Shown here: positions 1-9,398 of the stretch, in pieces
Position numbering within the stretch: the stretch's first letter is position 1
Layout: each line of letters starts with the position of its first letter
NCBI GenBank assembly: GCA_964506245.1
Contig: CAZDKK010000014.1
Span: 26,006-90,005 of the forward strand
Length of the DNA: 64,000 nucleotides
DNA from: CAZDKK01 sp964506245
GTDB taxonomy: Bacteria > Eisenbacteria > RBG-16-71-46 > CAIMUX01 > WJJG01
Direction: 5' to 3'
Program-made: the position numbers and the translations under genes
Notes under the pieces: generated by a model
The model's database searches: none
The model's input: only the letters and a program-made list of their open reading frames with translations
What the model was told of the DNA's origin: nothing

Positions 1-2
1 GC

Positions 3-1760
3 GGCACGGCTCTGTGGACCGAGACGCAGTCGCTGCCGGTGACGGACGGCGTGTTCAGCGCCGTGCTGGGCTCGGTGACGCCGCTCACCCTGAACTTCGA
101 CGCGCAGTACTGGATCTCTCTCCAGGTCGCGGGCAGCCCTGAGTTGCCCCGGGTCGTGCTGACCTCGGCGCCTTACTCGCTCCGCGCCGGGGTGGCCGAA
201 TCGCTGGTCGGTGGCACCGGCGACATCACCGCGGTCTACGCGGACAACGGCTTGACCGGCGGCGCCACCAGCGGAGACGCGCACCTGGCAGTCGGCGCCG
301 GCACCGGACTGGTGGCGGAGGCCGACCTCGTCCGCCTGACCGATCCCTACGTGAGCGGCACGGCCTATGACAGCCGCTTCGTCAACGAGGCTCAGTCGAA
401 CGCGGTCACGGCCGACATGGTCGTCCCGAACATCGTGAGCAGCGTGGACGGGGTCATCAACGACGGCGGCAACATAGACCTCATCGCTGGCGCGAACATC
501 ACGATTGTTCCGGACGACATCAACAACACGATCACGATCACCTCCACCGGCGGCGGGGGGATCGGTGGCAGCGGCACGACGGGCCGTGTCCCCAAGTTCA
601 CCGCCGCGACCACCCTCGGCAACTCGCTGATCTCAGACACCGGCTCGAGCGTGACCGTCGACGGGCCCACGACCATCGGCGCGTATGTCGAGGATGCAAT
701 GGTCAAGCAGGGCGACTCCAATCCCGGTGAGGGGCGCAACACGCAGCAGCTCACCGTCTATGGTCGCGAGCAGACGATTTACGCAAGACTCAACGAGGCA
801 AACGCGACCGAGGACGCGCGCGCCGCCATCTATGGGTACCGCACGCGCGCCGTCCAGAATGACGGCAGTGGGTACGGCTACGGCTACACGAACAATGCCA
901 TCGTGGGATACAACTACTGGGGTGACCTGTACTCGTTCGGCGTGGCCGGGTACTCGTACAACGACTACACGCGCACCGGGGGAGTCCTCGGATCCGATCA
1001 GGGGGGCAACTACTGGGGCGCCTTGGGATACAAGGACGATCAGAGCCGCACCTGGGGCTTCTACACACCCAACGCCTCCTACTACGGCGGCGACATGACG
1101 ATCGACGGCCACATCCGCATGAGCAAGGACTACGGCAGCGGTCTGGGCGGTGTGGCAATCAAGGCCGAGAACACCAACTCGGGCGGCATCGCGCTGTGGG
1201 CTGTCACGCACGGTACGGACGCCACGATCGTGGCGACGCAGAACGGTACGGCCGACGTCATCCGGGGCTTCACACCGACCGGGCTGAAGTTCCGCGTCAC
1301 GAACACGGGTCGGGTGATCACGCCGGTCGTGGAGATCACCGGGGGATCGGACCTGGCCGAGCCCTTCGCGCTGTCCGGGCAGGACGAGATCCCCGCGGGC
1401 GCGCTGGTCGTGATCGATGATGAACACCCCGGGCAGCTCAAGCTGAGCGACCGTCCCTACGACAACCGCGTCGCGGGCGTGGTGAGCGGCGCCGGCGGGG
1501 TGGATCCGGGCCTCACGCTGAGCCAGGCCGACAAGTTCGACGGCGGGCGGAACGTGGCTCTGACCGGGCGCGTCTACGCGCTGGCGGATGCGTCGGGTGG
1601 TCCGATCCGCCCGGGCGATCTGCTCACCACCTCGAGCCGACCCGGCCACGCCATGAAGGCGACCGATCCCAGCCGCTCTCATGGGGCGGTGATCGGCAAG
1701 GCGATGTCCTCCCTGGACGGCGGCACGGGGCTCGTCCTCGTGCTCGTCAACCTGCAGTAG
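3..1760 (+). CDS. Secreted tail-fibre/adhesin-like surface protein, 5' truncated by window edge
   Basis: The reading frame is open to the left edge, so the true start is outside the window; a GTG at 39 is an internal codon. The visible N-terminal part (a stretch like ALWTETQ, then VLTSAPYSLRAG) is the jelly-roll-like region that opens many large secreted proteins of FCB-type bacteria. It is followed by a linker resembling G-x-G-x-VPKFT-x-LGNS and a Gly/Tyr-rich middle (residues around YGYGYTNNAIVGYNYWG). The last 130 or so residues (NTGRVITPVVEITGGSDLAEPF onward, ending in LTTSSRPGHAMKA and LVLVLVNL) match the C-terminal module that ends many fibre-like and peptidase S74-adjacent proteins. 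No catalytic motif is visible. It probably works at the cell surface. It is followed after 66 bases by a secreted protease on the same strand, with a hairpin between them. Function is inferred only from architecture. Confidence 0.75.
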   Translation, partial: GTALWTETQSLPVTDGVFSAVLGSVTPLTLNFDAQYWISLQVAGSPELPRVVLTSAPYSLRAGVAESLVGGTGDITAVYADNGLTGGATSGDAHLAVGAGTGLVAEADLVRLTDPYVSGTAYDSRFVNEAQSNAVTADMVVPNIVSSVDGVINDGGNIDLIAGANITIVPDDINNTITITSTGGGGIGGSGTTGRVPKFTAATTLGNSLISDTGSSVTVDGPTTIGAYVEDAMVKQGDSNPGEGRNTQQLTVYGREQTIYARLNEANATEDARAAIYGYRTRAVQNDGSGYGYGYTNNAIVGYNYWGDLYSFGVAGYSYNDYTRTGGVLGSDQGGNYWGALGYKDDQSRTWGFYTPNASYYGGDMTIDGHIRMSKDYGSGLGGVAIKAENTNSGGIALWAVTHGTDATIVATQNGTADVIRGFTPTGLKFRVTNTGRVITPVVEITGGSDLAEPFALSGQDEIPAGALVVIDDEHPGQLKLSDRPYDNRVAGVVSGAGGVDPGLTLSQADKFDGGRNVALTGRVYALADASGGPIRPGDLLTTSSRPGHAMKATDPSRSHGAVIGKAMSSLDGGTGLVLVLVNLQ

Positions 1761-1770
1761 GCCAGCGCCG

Positions 1771-1802
1771 GTCGAGACCGCCGGGGCAACCCCGCGGTCG
1801 AC
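1771..1802 (+). terminator. Hairpin between surface protein and protease genes
   Basis: A GC-rich stem starts GACCG, bulges once, closes on a CAA loop at about 1787-1789 and returns as CCCCGCGGTC; flanking GTCGA/TCGAC bases extend the pairing. There is no T-run, so it may be an attenuator or a processing site rather than a classical terminator. Confidence 0.3.
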
Positions 1803-1826
1803 CGACGAGACAAAGGAGGACAAGCC

Positions 1827-3413
1827 ATGAGAAACGATAGACAAGTGCGCAGAGACGCTGTCGCGGCCGCGCGAGGCCGTGCGAGGCTGGCGGTCGCTGC
1901 GCTGCTGCTGGCCTGCATCGCTGTCACGTGGACGGACGCTGCTTCGGCGCAGGCCCCGTTCACGGATGGAGCCGTCAACCCCGCGCCGGCGGGCGTGCAA
2001 GTGCCCCGTGCCACCCCGCGCGCGATCGCACTCGGACTGCCCATGGGGAACCTCTTCGGCGCGACCCATCGTCTCGAGACGCCACCGCTCGATGTGCCGG
2101 CCTTGCTGGCCGAGGACAGGGCCGCCGAAGAGGGGCCCCAGCGCACCGGGGTCGTGCAGGACTTCGCGCCTCAAACGGGCGAGGCCGGGCAGTGGACGGT
2201 CCTGCCGGACGGCGGGCATCTCTGGACGATGACCTTCGCGGCCCCGGGCGCCGCGGCCCTGCGGCTGCGTGTCCGCCCGTGGGATCCCCCGGCGGGCGCG
2301 GAGCTGATCCTGTTCAACGCACGAAACCCTGAGGAGTCCGTGGGACCCTTCACGAGCTCGCTGCCGATCCGGCAGGACGAGTTCTGGAGCGCGATCGTCT
2401 ACGCCGACGAGGTCAATGTGGAGTACTACCTTCCTCCGGGTGTCGATCCGCAGGAGCCGCGCTCCGTCATCACCGTGGACGGGCTGCTCAACCAGTACCG
2501 CGATCCGCTGGCCACGCAGCTACGGGAGCTCTGGTGCCACCTGGACTTGTTGTGCTACCCGGCCTGGGTTCCCGAGGGGGACGGCGTGGCTGCCATTGCC
2601 AATATCGTCTACCCCTACTCGTACTTCTGCTCGTCGGGGATGTTGAACCGGAGTCCGACGGACTATACATCACTCCTCGCGACCGCCAACCACTGCGGCA
2701 TCAACACGAGCAACGAGTCGTCGGTCATCGTCACCTGGTTCTACCAGACGTCGGTCTGCAACGGCACACCTCCGAGTCCATCCACGCTCCCGCAGACGCT
2801 GGGCTGCGCGGCGCTCGTGAACGACACGAACACCGACTACTGCCTGGTCGGCCTGCAGGACAGTGGTACCGGCGGCGTGATGTACCTCGGGTGGGATGCC
2901 AACTACTGGTCCAACGGGTCGAGCGGGACATTGATCCACCATCCGGACGGGTCCTACAAGCGGATCACCTTCGGCACGAAAACAGCCGACGTGACGAGCT
3001 GCATCCCGGCCCAGGCCTGGCAGATCTACGTCGCCCACGGGGACGGCGAGGACGAGCCTGGCTCGTCAGGTGCCCCGATGTTCGACTCGGCCCACAGGGT
3101 CAGAGGCACCGCGAGCTGTGCCACGTGGAGCTGCTACAGCGACGACATCATCGAAGCGGGTCGCTTCGACCTGGCGTACGACAAGCTCGCGCCCTATCTG
3201 GTGCCGACCGATCCCGTGTACGTCAACGCGGGGTACGTCGGTGTCGAGCAGGGCACGTACGCGCAACCGTTCCAGCGCTTCAAGAAGGGCTTCTTCGCTG
3301 TCATCCGGGGGCACGATCTCTATGTCCAGGCGGGCTCCTACCATGAGGCGCTGGTGATCGACAAGGCGATGATCGTCCACTCCCTGAACGGCAGTGCGGT
3401 GATCGGGCAGTAA
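1827..3413 (+). CDS. Secreted trypsin-like serine protease (lysyl endopeptidase-like)
   Basis: The start is set by a strong AAAGGAGG Shine-Dalgarno just upstream. An Arg-rich N-terminus, a hydrophobic stretch (residues about 21-36) and an A-x-A cleavage site (ASAQA) form an export signal. The catalytic triad of the chymotrypsin fold is visible: His289 in TANHCG, probable Asp337 in NTDYCLV, and Ser414 in GSSGAP. This layout and the many Cys residues resemble Achromobacter lysyl endopeptidase (family S1). Upstream of the protease is a long prodomain-like region with a beta-rich segment. The last 70 residues (VYVNAGYVGVEQGTY onward) look like the start of a right-handed beta-helix module of the DUF1565/pectate-lyase type, so the protein may be a shortened version of a longer fusion. 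It probably acts outside the cell; the substrate is unknown. Confidence 0.85.
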   Translation: MRNDRQVRRDAVAAARGRARLAVAALLLACIAVTWTDAASAQAPFTDGAVNPAPAGVQVPRATPRAIALGLPMGNLFGATHRLETPPLDVPALLAEDRAAEEGPQRTGVVQDFAPQTGEAGQWTVLPDGGHLWTMTFAAPGAAALRLRVRPWDPPAGAELILFNARNPEESVGPFTSSLPIRQDEFWSAIVYADEVNVEYYLPPGVDPQEPRSVITVDGLLNQYRDPLATQLRELWCHLDLLCYPAWVPEGDGVAAIANIVYPYSYFCSSGMLNRSPTDYTSLLATANHCGINTSNESSVIVTWFYQTSVCNGTPPSPSTLPQTLGCAALVNDTNTDYCLVGLQDSGTGGVMYLGWDANYWSNGSSGTLIHHPDGSYKRITFGTKTADVTSCIPAQAWQIYVAHGDGEDEPGSSGAPMFDSAHRVRGTASCATWSCYSDDIIEAGRFDLAYDKLAPYLVPTDPVYVNAGYVGVEQGTYAQPFQRFKKGFFAVIRGHDLYVQAGSYHEALVIDKAMIVHSLNGSAVIGQ

Positions 3414-3451
3414 CGGGCGGAAGGCAGTGGATCGCCAGGTTGCCCAACGCA

Positions 3452-3489
3452 GAGGGCCGGCCGCAGCGTGGACGCGTGCACCGGCCCTC
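3452..3489. terminator. Probable bidirectional terminator between convergent genes
   Basis: GAGGGCCGG at 3452-3460 and its exact reverse complement at 3481-3489 form a 9-bp stem with a 20-base loop. It lies between the stop codons of the plus-strand protease and the minus-strand DUF486 gene, the expected place for a shared terminator. No T-tract is seen. Confidence 0.4.
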
Positions 3490-3841
3490 ACTGCGCGGGC
3501 TGGACGTTGCGGAACATGAAGTAGGCCGCCGCGATGAGGCAGAGCGTCGCCCATACGTAGTCGAGCGACAGACGCTGCTTCATGTAGAAGGCGCAGAAGC
3601 CGGCGAAGACGAGCATGGTGATCACTTCCTGGATCACCTTGAGCTGACTGAGCGAGTAGTGCTGGGAGCCGATGCGATTGGCCGGGACCTGCAGGCAGTA
3701 TTCCAGGAAAGCAACGCTCCAGCTCAGGATGATGACGATCAGGAGCGGCTTGTGGCGGTGGTCCTTCAGATGGCCGTACCACGCGTAGGTCATGAACAAG
3801 TTGGATCCAACGAGCAACGCGATCGGCGCGATCTTTGGCAT
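3488..3841 (-). CDS. DMT-like small membrane protein (DUF486)
   Basis: This 117-residue protein is almost wholly hydrophobic, with four predicted membrane segments (about residues 3-20, 33-50, 68-87 and 92-110). The signatures SNLFMTYAWYGHLK, SWSVAFLEYCLQVPANRIG and QLKVIQEVITM are typical of the DUF486 family, which is related to drug/metabolite transporters. The length equals the family norm. The start has GGGGGAG five bases upstream. The family's function is not established; a small transporter or membrane chaperone is possible. It stands alone and converges on the protease gene. The 260 bases upstream (3842-4102) hold no gene that I can support. Confidence 0.9.
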   Translation of the reverse strand: MPKIAPIALLVGSNLFMTYAWYGHLKDHRHKPLLIVIILSWSVAFLEYCLQVPANRIGSQHYSLSQLKVIQEVITMLVFAGFCAFYMKQRLSLDYVWATLCLIAAAYFMFRNVQPAQ

Positions 3842-4102
3842 GGTGTCTCCCCCGCGGGCCCCTCACCGGCCTGAACCTCTCCGGCCGCTGGCGGGCCCCG
3901 GCTTCCCCGCCGGCCCGGCTGCAAGCGGACCGGCCGACCTGCCCCTGTGGCAGTTGTCGGCCGGACAATCGGGGGATTGTACCAGCGTCGGGGTCGCGCA
4001 CAGCCAGTTCTTGCACCTGCGGTGCGACCCCGCAACACCCGCCGCGCAATCGGTCGATGAACCCCCCGCCGCAGGGCGACCGTGCCCCGCGGCAACCCAG
4101 CG

Positions 4103-6337
4103 TCACTCCCCTCCACCCGCCAACCACAACAGCGACTGCGCGGCGGCCGTCTGCGTGGCCGTTTCGTCGAAGAAGTAGGGGTGGAACGCAAAGCAGACGA
4201 TCTTGCCGCGCCGGATGCCGAAGCGGAGATCCTCTTCGGTGACCGTGGTGCGCCAGGCGATCGGCCTGTCGTTCAGGTCATGACCGGCATCCGAGCGGCA
4301 TCGCGCGGTGTAGATCGGCTCGAGGCCCTCCTCGCGTTCGTACCACGGCGAGAGGCCTGCCTCGGTGGGGTTGGGCACGAGGCACTCGTAGAAGTACTCG
4401 CCCCGCTTGTTGTCCGGGTCCTGCGGCAGACCGCCCCACCGCGAGTAGTCGAGGCAGATGTCGGGAAAGGCTGGATCGGCCGACACCGCCCGCACCAGGG
4501 ACTGCAGATCGCGCGCATCGTCGGTGCCGCGCGGCTTGTTCACGGCCCCGCGCAGGTGGAGGTACTGCCACAGGAAACCGAATCGGTTCCAGGTCTGTTG
4601 GTTGCTGAGATCATCGGGGGAGGGTGTCTTGGGAGGACCCTCGTCCGGCGGAAACGCCTTGGTGATCTTGGTGACGGGGCCGCCCCAGGCGAAGAGCAGC
4701 AGGTTGCCCCCCGCGCCCACGTAGCGCGACAGGAGCATGTTCACGGCGGCCAGGCTGAGGGCGTTGTCCTGCTGGCTCGTCTGGCCGTTGGCGCAGTCCC
4801 AGATGACCGTCTGGTGCTCCCCTAGAATGTCCAGAAAGTTGTCCGGAATGCTGACACCTGGTGAGGAGCCCTCGTCAGGGAACACGGAGAAGGTGGTCGG
4901 CACCTCGCCAGGAGGCAGGAAGTCCCCCATGCACGCGAGCATCCGGTCCCGCCACGCGTCTTCGGGGACGTCGTCCGTCCGCACTCCGTCGACTCTCCGC
5001 GGGCAAGACCGTTGATCATCCACGACCAGGAATCTTCTCGTGAATCCGAACTGCGCCAGGGTGATGTTCACGACGCATCGCGTCTCCGTCTCCTTCTTGT
5101 TCGAGACGTCGCGCATCTTCAGGTAGAAGTAGTGGACCTTGGGACCATCCGCGGGAAACGAGATCACGTCCTGCATCTGGTCGCGCGGTGCCCAGCCGAT
5201 CCATCCGCCGCGACCGTCAGTTGCTCGGAAGGGCTCGTCCTCATCCCCGGGGTCGGGGATGTCGAAACCGTAGTTGCACGGTCCGGGTTCCGTGCCACTG
5301 GCCGAGGCATCGGCCTGCCACTGGAGGCGGAAGCGCTGTCCGGGCGCGATGGTGACCTCCCACGGATCGGCGAAGACACCGGTATCGAAGCTGTGGCGTC
5401 CCATCGACGGCTCGAACACGGCGACGTTGATCCGGGTGTCCACGACGAGGAAGGTGACCCAGTTGCGGTTGCGGCTGCGATCCCCGAAGACTCGCTGCTC
5501 GACCGCGCCCGCTTCGTCGATCGCGCGCACGGCGAATCCGTACCGCGACCCGACCTTCATCTCCTCGAGCCACTGCTCGGTCACCGTGCCGGGGACGCGC
5601 TTCCAGGCGCGCTTGGCGCGGGCGAGGTATTCGCTGACGCTGTCGGCGGGGAAGTCTGCCCCCTTGGGCGCCTGCAGCAGGTTTTCGGCCTTCTCGAATA
5701 GCTCCGCGACATCCTTCAGCCGCGTCACGTCGATGCCCGGGTCGGCAATGTGCTTGATCTCGTAGTAGGCCGGCTGCTGATCGGCGCTGGCCGCGTCGAG
5801 GTCCTGGCCGGACCAGGTGAACCGCAAAGTGGAAGCCCAACGGGCGTCCTCGTTCCCGTCCGGGGATTCGATTTCGCTGGTCGGCGCGATGGTGTGGGCG
5901 TTGAAGAGCCGGATGTCGGGGCAGGAGCGGTAGTACTTGTCGTCGACCGCCCGGACGTAGAAGGTGTGCCAGTCGCCATAGCCGTCCGGTTCCGCATAGG
6001 TGGCGGCCCGCGTGACGATCCAATCATCGAAGCTCGTGGTCCGGTGCCAGGCATTCTCCGAGATCGTGTCGTCCACGGCCCATTCGAACCAGCGGATGAC
6101 ACCGTCCCGGTCGGCCCCGTACCAGTAGAAGTGGACCCGATTCTCCCCGATGTCGGCCGCATTCTCGAGCACGCCGCCCGTGATGCCCACGGTGGGGCGC
6201 TGGTTGCCGGCGGGTTGGCCCGCGAACTCATCGTCGGGGATCAGGAGGCATTGCGCGCCCAGGAGGGCCAGGAGGCAGAGGCACGCCAACGGGAGCATCC
6301 GGGCGAACGCCTTGAAGGTCAGGCCGGGGGGGTACAT
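4103..6337 (-). CDS. Large exported protein with Fn3-like repeats and a ThuA/amidotransferase-like C-terminal region
   Basis: The open frame reaches further upstream, but the ATG at 6337 is preceded by GGAGG at a 9-base spacing and begins a proper signal peptide (MYPPGLTFKAF, then a Leu-rich core ending LLGAQC). The cysteine suggests a lipoprotein, but Gln at -1 is atypical. The first half has Fn3/Ig-like segments (VHFYWYGADRDGVIRWFEWAVDD; WHTFYVRAVDD) found in high-GC FCB surface proteins. The second half (from the VVDDQRSCPRRVD region) carries a fold-like pattern of LGEHQTVIWDCANG, YVGAGGNLLLFAWGG and a closing GKIVCFAFHPYFFD, resembling type 1 glutamine-amidotransferase-like or ThuA domains fused to secreted proteins. 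No catalytic Cys nucleophile is evident, so a binding or structural role is more likely. Length is 744 residues. It is monocistronic. The 187 bases upstream, up to the glycosyltransferase gene, show nothing recognisable. Confidence 0.6.
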   Translation of the reverse strand: MYPPGLTFKAFARMLPLACLCLLALLGAQCLLIPDDEFAGQPAGNQRPTVGITGGVLENAADIGENRVHFYWYGADRDGVIRWFEWAVDDTISENAWHRTTSFDDWIVTRAATYAEPDGYGDWHTFYVRAVDDKYYRSCPDIRLFNAHTIAPTSEIESPDGNEDARWASTLRFTWSGQDLDAASADQQPAYYEIKHIADPGIDVTRLKDVAELFEKAENLLQAPKGADFPADSVSEYLARAKRAWKRVPGTVTEQWLEEMKVGSRYGFAVRAIDEAGAVEQRVFGDRSRNRNWVTFLVVDTRINVAVFEPSMGRHSFDTGVFADPWEVTIAPGQRFRLQWQADASASGTEPGPCNYGFDIPDPGDEDEPFRATDGRGGWIGWAPRDQMQDVISFPADGPKVHYFYLKMRDVSNKKETETRCVVNITLAQFGFTRRFLVVDDQRSCPRRVDGVRTDDVPEDAWRDRMLACMGDFLPPGEVPTTFSVFPDEGSSPGVSIPDNFLDILGEHQTVIWDCANGQTSQQDNALSLAAVNMLLSRYVGAGGNLLLFAWGGPVTKITKAFPPDEGPPKTPSPDDLSNQQTWNRFGFLWQYLHLRGAVNKPRGTDDARDLQSLVRAVSADPAFPDICLDYSRWGGLPQDPDNKRGEYFYECLVPNPTEAGLSPWYEREEGLEPIYTARCRSDAGHDLNDRPIAWRTTVTEEDLRFGIRRGKIVCFAFHPYFFDETATQTAAAQSLLWLAGGGE

Positions 6338-6524
6338 GCGACACATCCTCCTTCGCGGGGGGCGTCCAGGAGTCGTGCCCGATGGCATGCGCCGGCGGAT
6401 GGAGCCCACGGTGGTCGCTGCGCGGCGCCTGGGGTGTGGAACGCGCACCGGCGCCCTTGGTCTCGATCGGTCCGCCCGACACTGTCAACCATAGTCAGGA
6501 GACGGCGGAGTCGTGAGACTTACT

Positions 6525-8183
6525 TCACGTTCCTGCGGTATGGCCAGCATGGCGAAGGCGACCAGGCATGGCGTCGCGGATGTCGGCGTCGGTCTGAGAC
6601 GATGCTCCCAGGCCCTCTGCCCCGGGAGGAACCTGCTGCAGCACGAGCGTCCCCACCTTGCGCCGCGGGTAGCGCAGTCGCACCACGTCGTGCACAGCCG
6701 GCAGTGCATGGCGCTCGTCGGTGATCAGGTAGTACTCGGGGAAGCTGAAACGCCGGCGGTCGTAGATCGGTCGAGCGACCCGTCCCTCCAGGGCCACGGC
6801 CAGATGGATCAGGTCCGGGCCCGGTTCGATCACGATCGGGCGGTCATCCGCAAGCAGCGCTGCCACCTCTTCAGCCGCGACGTCCGAGTTCCACTTGCAC
6901 GCGGCCCGATAGGCGTAGATGCCATGTTCGTAGAATCCCAGGACCACGGCCGCCACGGCCAGGGTGTAGGTGACCACCCGGTAGCGGAAGCGCGACAAGG
7001 CGAGGGCCACCGCACCGGTGGCGAGCAGCCCGATGCCACCCGCGAGGAGCCCGAACTCCAAGCTCGTCCACCCGGCGACAATGCAGACGCCAGCGAGGAG
7101 CCACAGCAGGACCCGACCCGGCCACACGGGCATGCGGCGCGCAAGATCGATCCGGTGGGCCACCACGATGGCGAAGAAGGGCACCGCCGGCAACATGTAG
7201 CGGTCCCGGGACCTCGCCGCGAGGGTGAAGATCAGGAGCGACGAAACCAGAATCCACAAACTCGTTTCGTACAACCAGCCGGAAGAGCGCTCGCGGCGGC
7301 GAATCGCCAGGAGCACGAGCGACCAGGGCAACAGCACGATCCACAGGCGCACTGGATAAACGGCGATGTGCGCCAACCACGAGCCCACGTTGCCCAAGGC
7401 CTTGCCGGAGATCTCGGAGGCGGCCGTGCCGAGCATCGCCTCGGAGTGGCCACCGGCACGCAGCGCAAGCGCCCATGCCACGGGCAGCACGAGCGACAGC
7501 CCCAGATGCGTGGCGAGTCGGAGTGCCGCACGGCGGCGCTCGGCGCGTTGGAGCAGCGCGTGGATCAACAGCCCGGGATAGAAGAAGAGCGGCGAGACGC
7601 CTTTGGTCAGGATCCCCAGTCCCATGCAGAGCGCCGACAGCAGCAGGAGGCCCGTCTGCCTCCTGCCGCGCAGATACGCCACGTAGGACAGGAAGGTGAG
7701 CGCCCCAAGCACCATGTCCGGTTCGGCCATGTTCCCGTACTCACACATGGTGAGGTAGCAGGTGAGCGTGACGAGCGCCGCGAAGTAGACACGCTCGCGG
7801 TCCCCTTCGGACTCGCTGCCAGACACGGCCGGGCGTTGAGCACGCATGGCCATGGCAGCGGTACCGGAGAGAATCAGCAGGGCGACGACCGAGAGCGTCC
7901 GCGCCGCGCGGGGTGTTACCGGAAGCTGGCCGCCCGAGGCCAGAACGATCAGCCAGTTGTAGAAGGGAGGTTTCTTGTAGTACGGCACCTGATAGATGGT
8001 CGGCATGAGGTAGTTGCCGGTGAGAATCATCTCCTGCGCGACGATGACCCGACGCGGCTCCTCGTGGATCCAGGCCATCCGGTCGATGTGCACCAAGAGC
8101 GTGATGACCACCCAGGCGAGCAGGAACCAGCCGCCCGCGGCCAGCCGGCCGGCCGGCACGGGGCCTGTACGCGCCCGGGTCAC
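6525..8183 (-). CDS. GT39/ArnT-like membrane glycosyltransferase
   Basis: A 552-residue protein of the dolichyl-phosphate-mannose/ArnT type (GT39 or GT83). It transfers a sugar from a polyprenyl-phosphate carrier to a lipid acceptor on the outer face of the inner membrane. About ten to twelve hydrophobic segments follow a short N-terminus. The first periplasmic loop carries an acidic pair (HEEPRRVIVAQEM) and the family signature YYKKPPFYNWL. I chose the GTG at 8183 because its GTGA overlaps the TGA of the LAB_N gene, a translational coupling; the frame stays open further up only as an overlap with that gene. The C-terminal 100 residues form a soluble domain. It is the last gene of a GT2, LAB_N, GT39 set that resembles the ArnC, ArnE/F, ArnT division of labour. 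The sugar and the acceptor cannot be read from sequence. Confidence 0.85.
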   Translation of the reverse strand: MTRARTGPVPAGRLAAGGWFLLAWVVITLLVHIDRMAWIHEEPRRVIVAQEMILTGNYLMPTIYQVPYYKKPPFYNWLIVLASGGQLPVTPRAARTLSVVALLILSGTAAMAMRAQRPAVSGSESEGDRERVYFAALVTLTCYLTMCEYGNMAEPDMVLGALTFLSYVAYLRGRRQTGLLLLSALCMGLGILTKGVSPLFFYPGLLIHALLQRAERRRAALRLATHLGLSLVLPVAWALALRAGGHSEAMLGTAASEISGKALGNVGSWLAHIAVYPVRLWIVLLPWSLVLLAIRRRERSSGWLYETSLWILVSSLLIFTLAARSRDRYMLPAVPFFAIVVAHRIDLARRMPVWPGRVLLWLLAGVCIVAGWTSLEFGLLAGGIGLLATGAVALALSRFRYRVVTYTLAVAAVVLGFYEHGIYAYRAACKWNSDVAAEEVAALLADDRPIVIEPGPDLIHLAVALEGRVARPIYDRRRFSFPEYYLITDERHALPAVHDVVRLRYPRRKVGTLVLQQVPPGAEGLGASSQTDADIRDAMPGRLRHAGHTAGT

Positions 8184-8515
8184 GCAGCCTGCCTCTCCGG
8201 ACCGTCGCTCGCGGGGTGCCGAATCAGGTGGATGTTGCGCATGTAGATCAAGAAACCGGCCGATTGACCCAGGATGAACACGGGATCGCGCTTGTGGATG
8301 GCATAGAACAGGAGCATCGCCGATCCCGCCATGCTGAGGTACCAGAAGAGCGGGGGCATGACGCTCTTGCGCGCCCGCTCCGAAGCCAGCCATTGGACGA
8401 CGAAGCGCGACGCGAAGAGACCCTGGGCCACGAAGCCGATCACCAGCCACACAGTCTCGGCCGACAATGATGAGAGCCACTGATGGATCGCTGACAGCAT
8501 CTCATACTCCGTCAT
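8180..8515 (-). CDS. LAB_N domain membrane protein
   Basis: This 111-residue protein has the signature of the lipid-A-disaccharide synthase N-terminal domain: FASRFVVQWLASERARKS, PLFWYLSMAGS, AIHKRDPVFILGQ and a closing YMRNIHLI. Three membrane segments are visible. Stand-alone LAB_N proteins occur beside GT2 and GT39 enzymes and are thought to move or handle lipid-linked sugars, like the small SMR-type flippase subunits ArnE/ArnF. Its start overlaps the end of the GT2 gene by 14 bases, and its stop overlaps the GT39 start (GTGA), so the three are probably translated together. Confidence 0.88.
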   Translation of the reverse strand: MTEYEMLSAIHQWLSSLSAETVWLVIGFVAQGLFASRFVVQWLASERARKSVMPPLFWYLSMAGSAMLLFYAIHKRDPVFILGQSAGFLIYMRNIHLIRHPASDGPERQAA

Positions 8516-9320
8516 GATGGCCGGAGCCGCACGAGACGCGGTCCGGCGATGGGCTTGCGCAAAGAGCGGGTCCGTTCACGGATTGCTCACGGATCCGCGG
8601 TCGGGCCTGCCGGGACTTGAGCCATCGGACGCCGAACGTGTCCACGATCCCCACCCAGAGTCGGTTGTGGACACCGTACTTGGTCCGCCCGTATTGACGC
8701 GGCCGGTGGTTGACCGGGATCTCGGTCAAGGAGTAGCCGCGCATGGCCAGCAGCGTCGGCAGGAAGCGGTGCATGCCCCGGAAGTCGGGCAGCTCGCGGG
8801 CGCAGTGCGCGCGCATGCCGCGCAGCGAGCAACCGACATCCGTGACGCGTTCGCCCGTCAGGCGATTGCGAAAGCCGTTGGCGATGCGCGAGGAGACGCG
8901 GCGCACCAGCGTGTCCTGGCGCCGTTCGCGCACCCCGTTGACGACGTCGGTCTCGCAGGCCTGGAGGACCTCCAAGAGGCGCGGGATGTCGCGCGGGTCG
9001 TTCTGCAGATCGGCGTCCAGGGTGATGATGTACTCTCCCCGCGCCAGGCGGAACCCGGCCGCCAGCGCGGCGGACTGACCGCAGGACTGCTCGAAGCTCA
9101 CGTAGCCGTGCTCGGGCCGGCGAGCGGCAAGTTCGCGCAGGCGCTCGAGGGTGCCATCCCGGCTGCCGTCATCGATCCACAGGCACTCCCACGCCAGACC
9201 GGTCGCATCCAGGACGGTCTCGATCTCGTCGCTCAGGACCCCCACCGACTCCGCCTCGTCGCGGGCCGGGACGACGATGCTCACGGCAGGGACTCCAGGC
9301 CTGTCCGCGTTCATTCGCAT
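8502..9320 (-). CDS. GT2 family glycosyltransferase (polyprenyl-phosphate sugar synthase type)
   Basis: A GT-A fold glycosyltransferase like DPM1 and ArnC, which loads a nucleotide-activated sugar onto polyprenyl phosphate at the cytoplasmic membrane. Visible motifs are VSIVVPARDEAESV at the N-terminus, the nucleotide-binding IDDGSRDGT, the metal-binding DADLQNDP, and the acceptor-side GCSLRGMR and HRPRQYGRTKYG. No C-terminal membrane helices follow, so it is of the soluble type. The start is not certain: ATG 9320, ATG 9314 and GTG 9344 lie close together and none has a clear Shine-Dalgarno; 9320 is the longest ATG start. First gene of the coupled set with LAB_N and GT39. The C-terminal 35 residues (after TFGVRWLKSRQ) are low-complexity and may be a divergent tail. 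Confidence 0.88.
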   Translation of the reverse strand: MRMNADRPGVPAVSIVVPARDEAESVGVLSDEIETVLDATGLAWECLWIDDGSRDGTLERLRELAARRPEHGYVSFEQSCGQSAALAAGFRLARGEYIITLDADLQNDPRDIPRLLEVLQACETDVVNGVRERRQDTLVRRVSSRIANGFRNRLTGERVTDVGCSLRGMRAHCARELPDFRGMHRFLPTLLAMRGYSLTEIPVNHRPRQYGRTKYGVHNRLWVGIVDTFGVRWLKSRQARPRIREQSVNGPALCASPSPDRVSCGSGHHDGV

Positions 9321-9398
9321 TGACCGGAATGGTATTCGGGTCACAGGGGGGCGTCAAGAGGGCTGGGCCGCCTGCCCGGAAGCAGGTGCCGCGCCGCC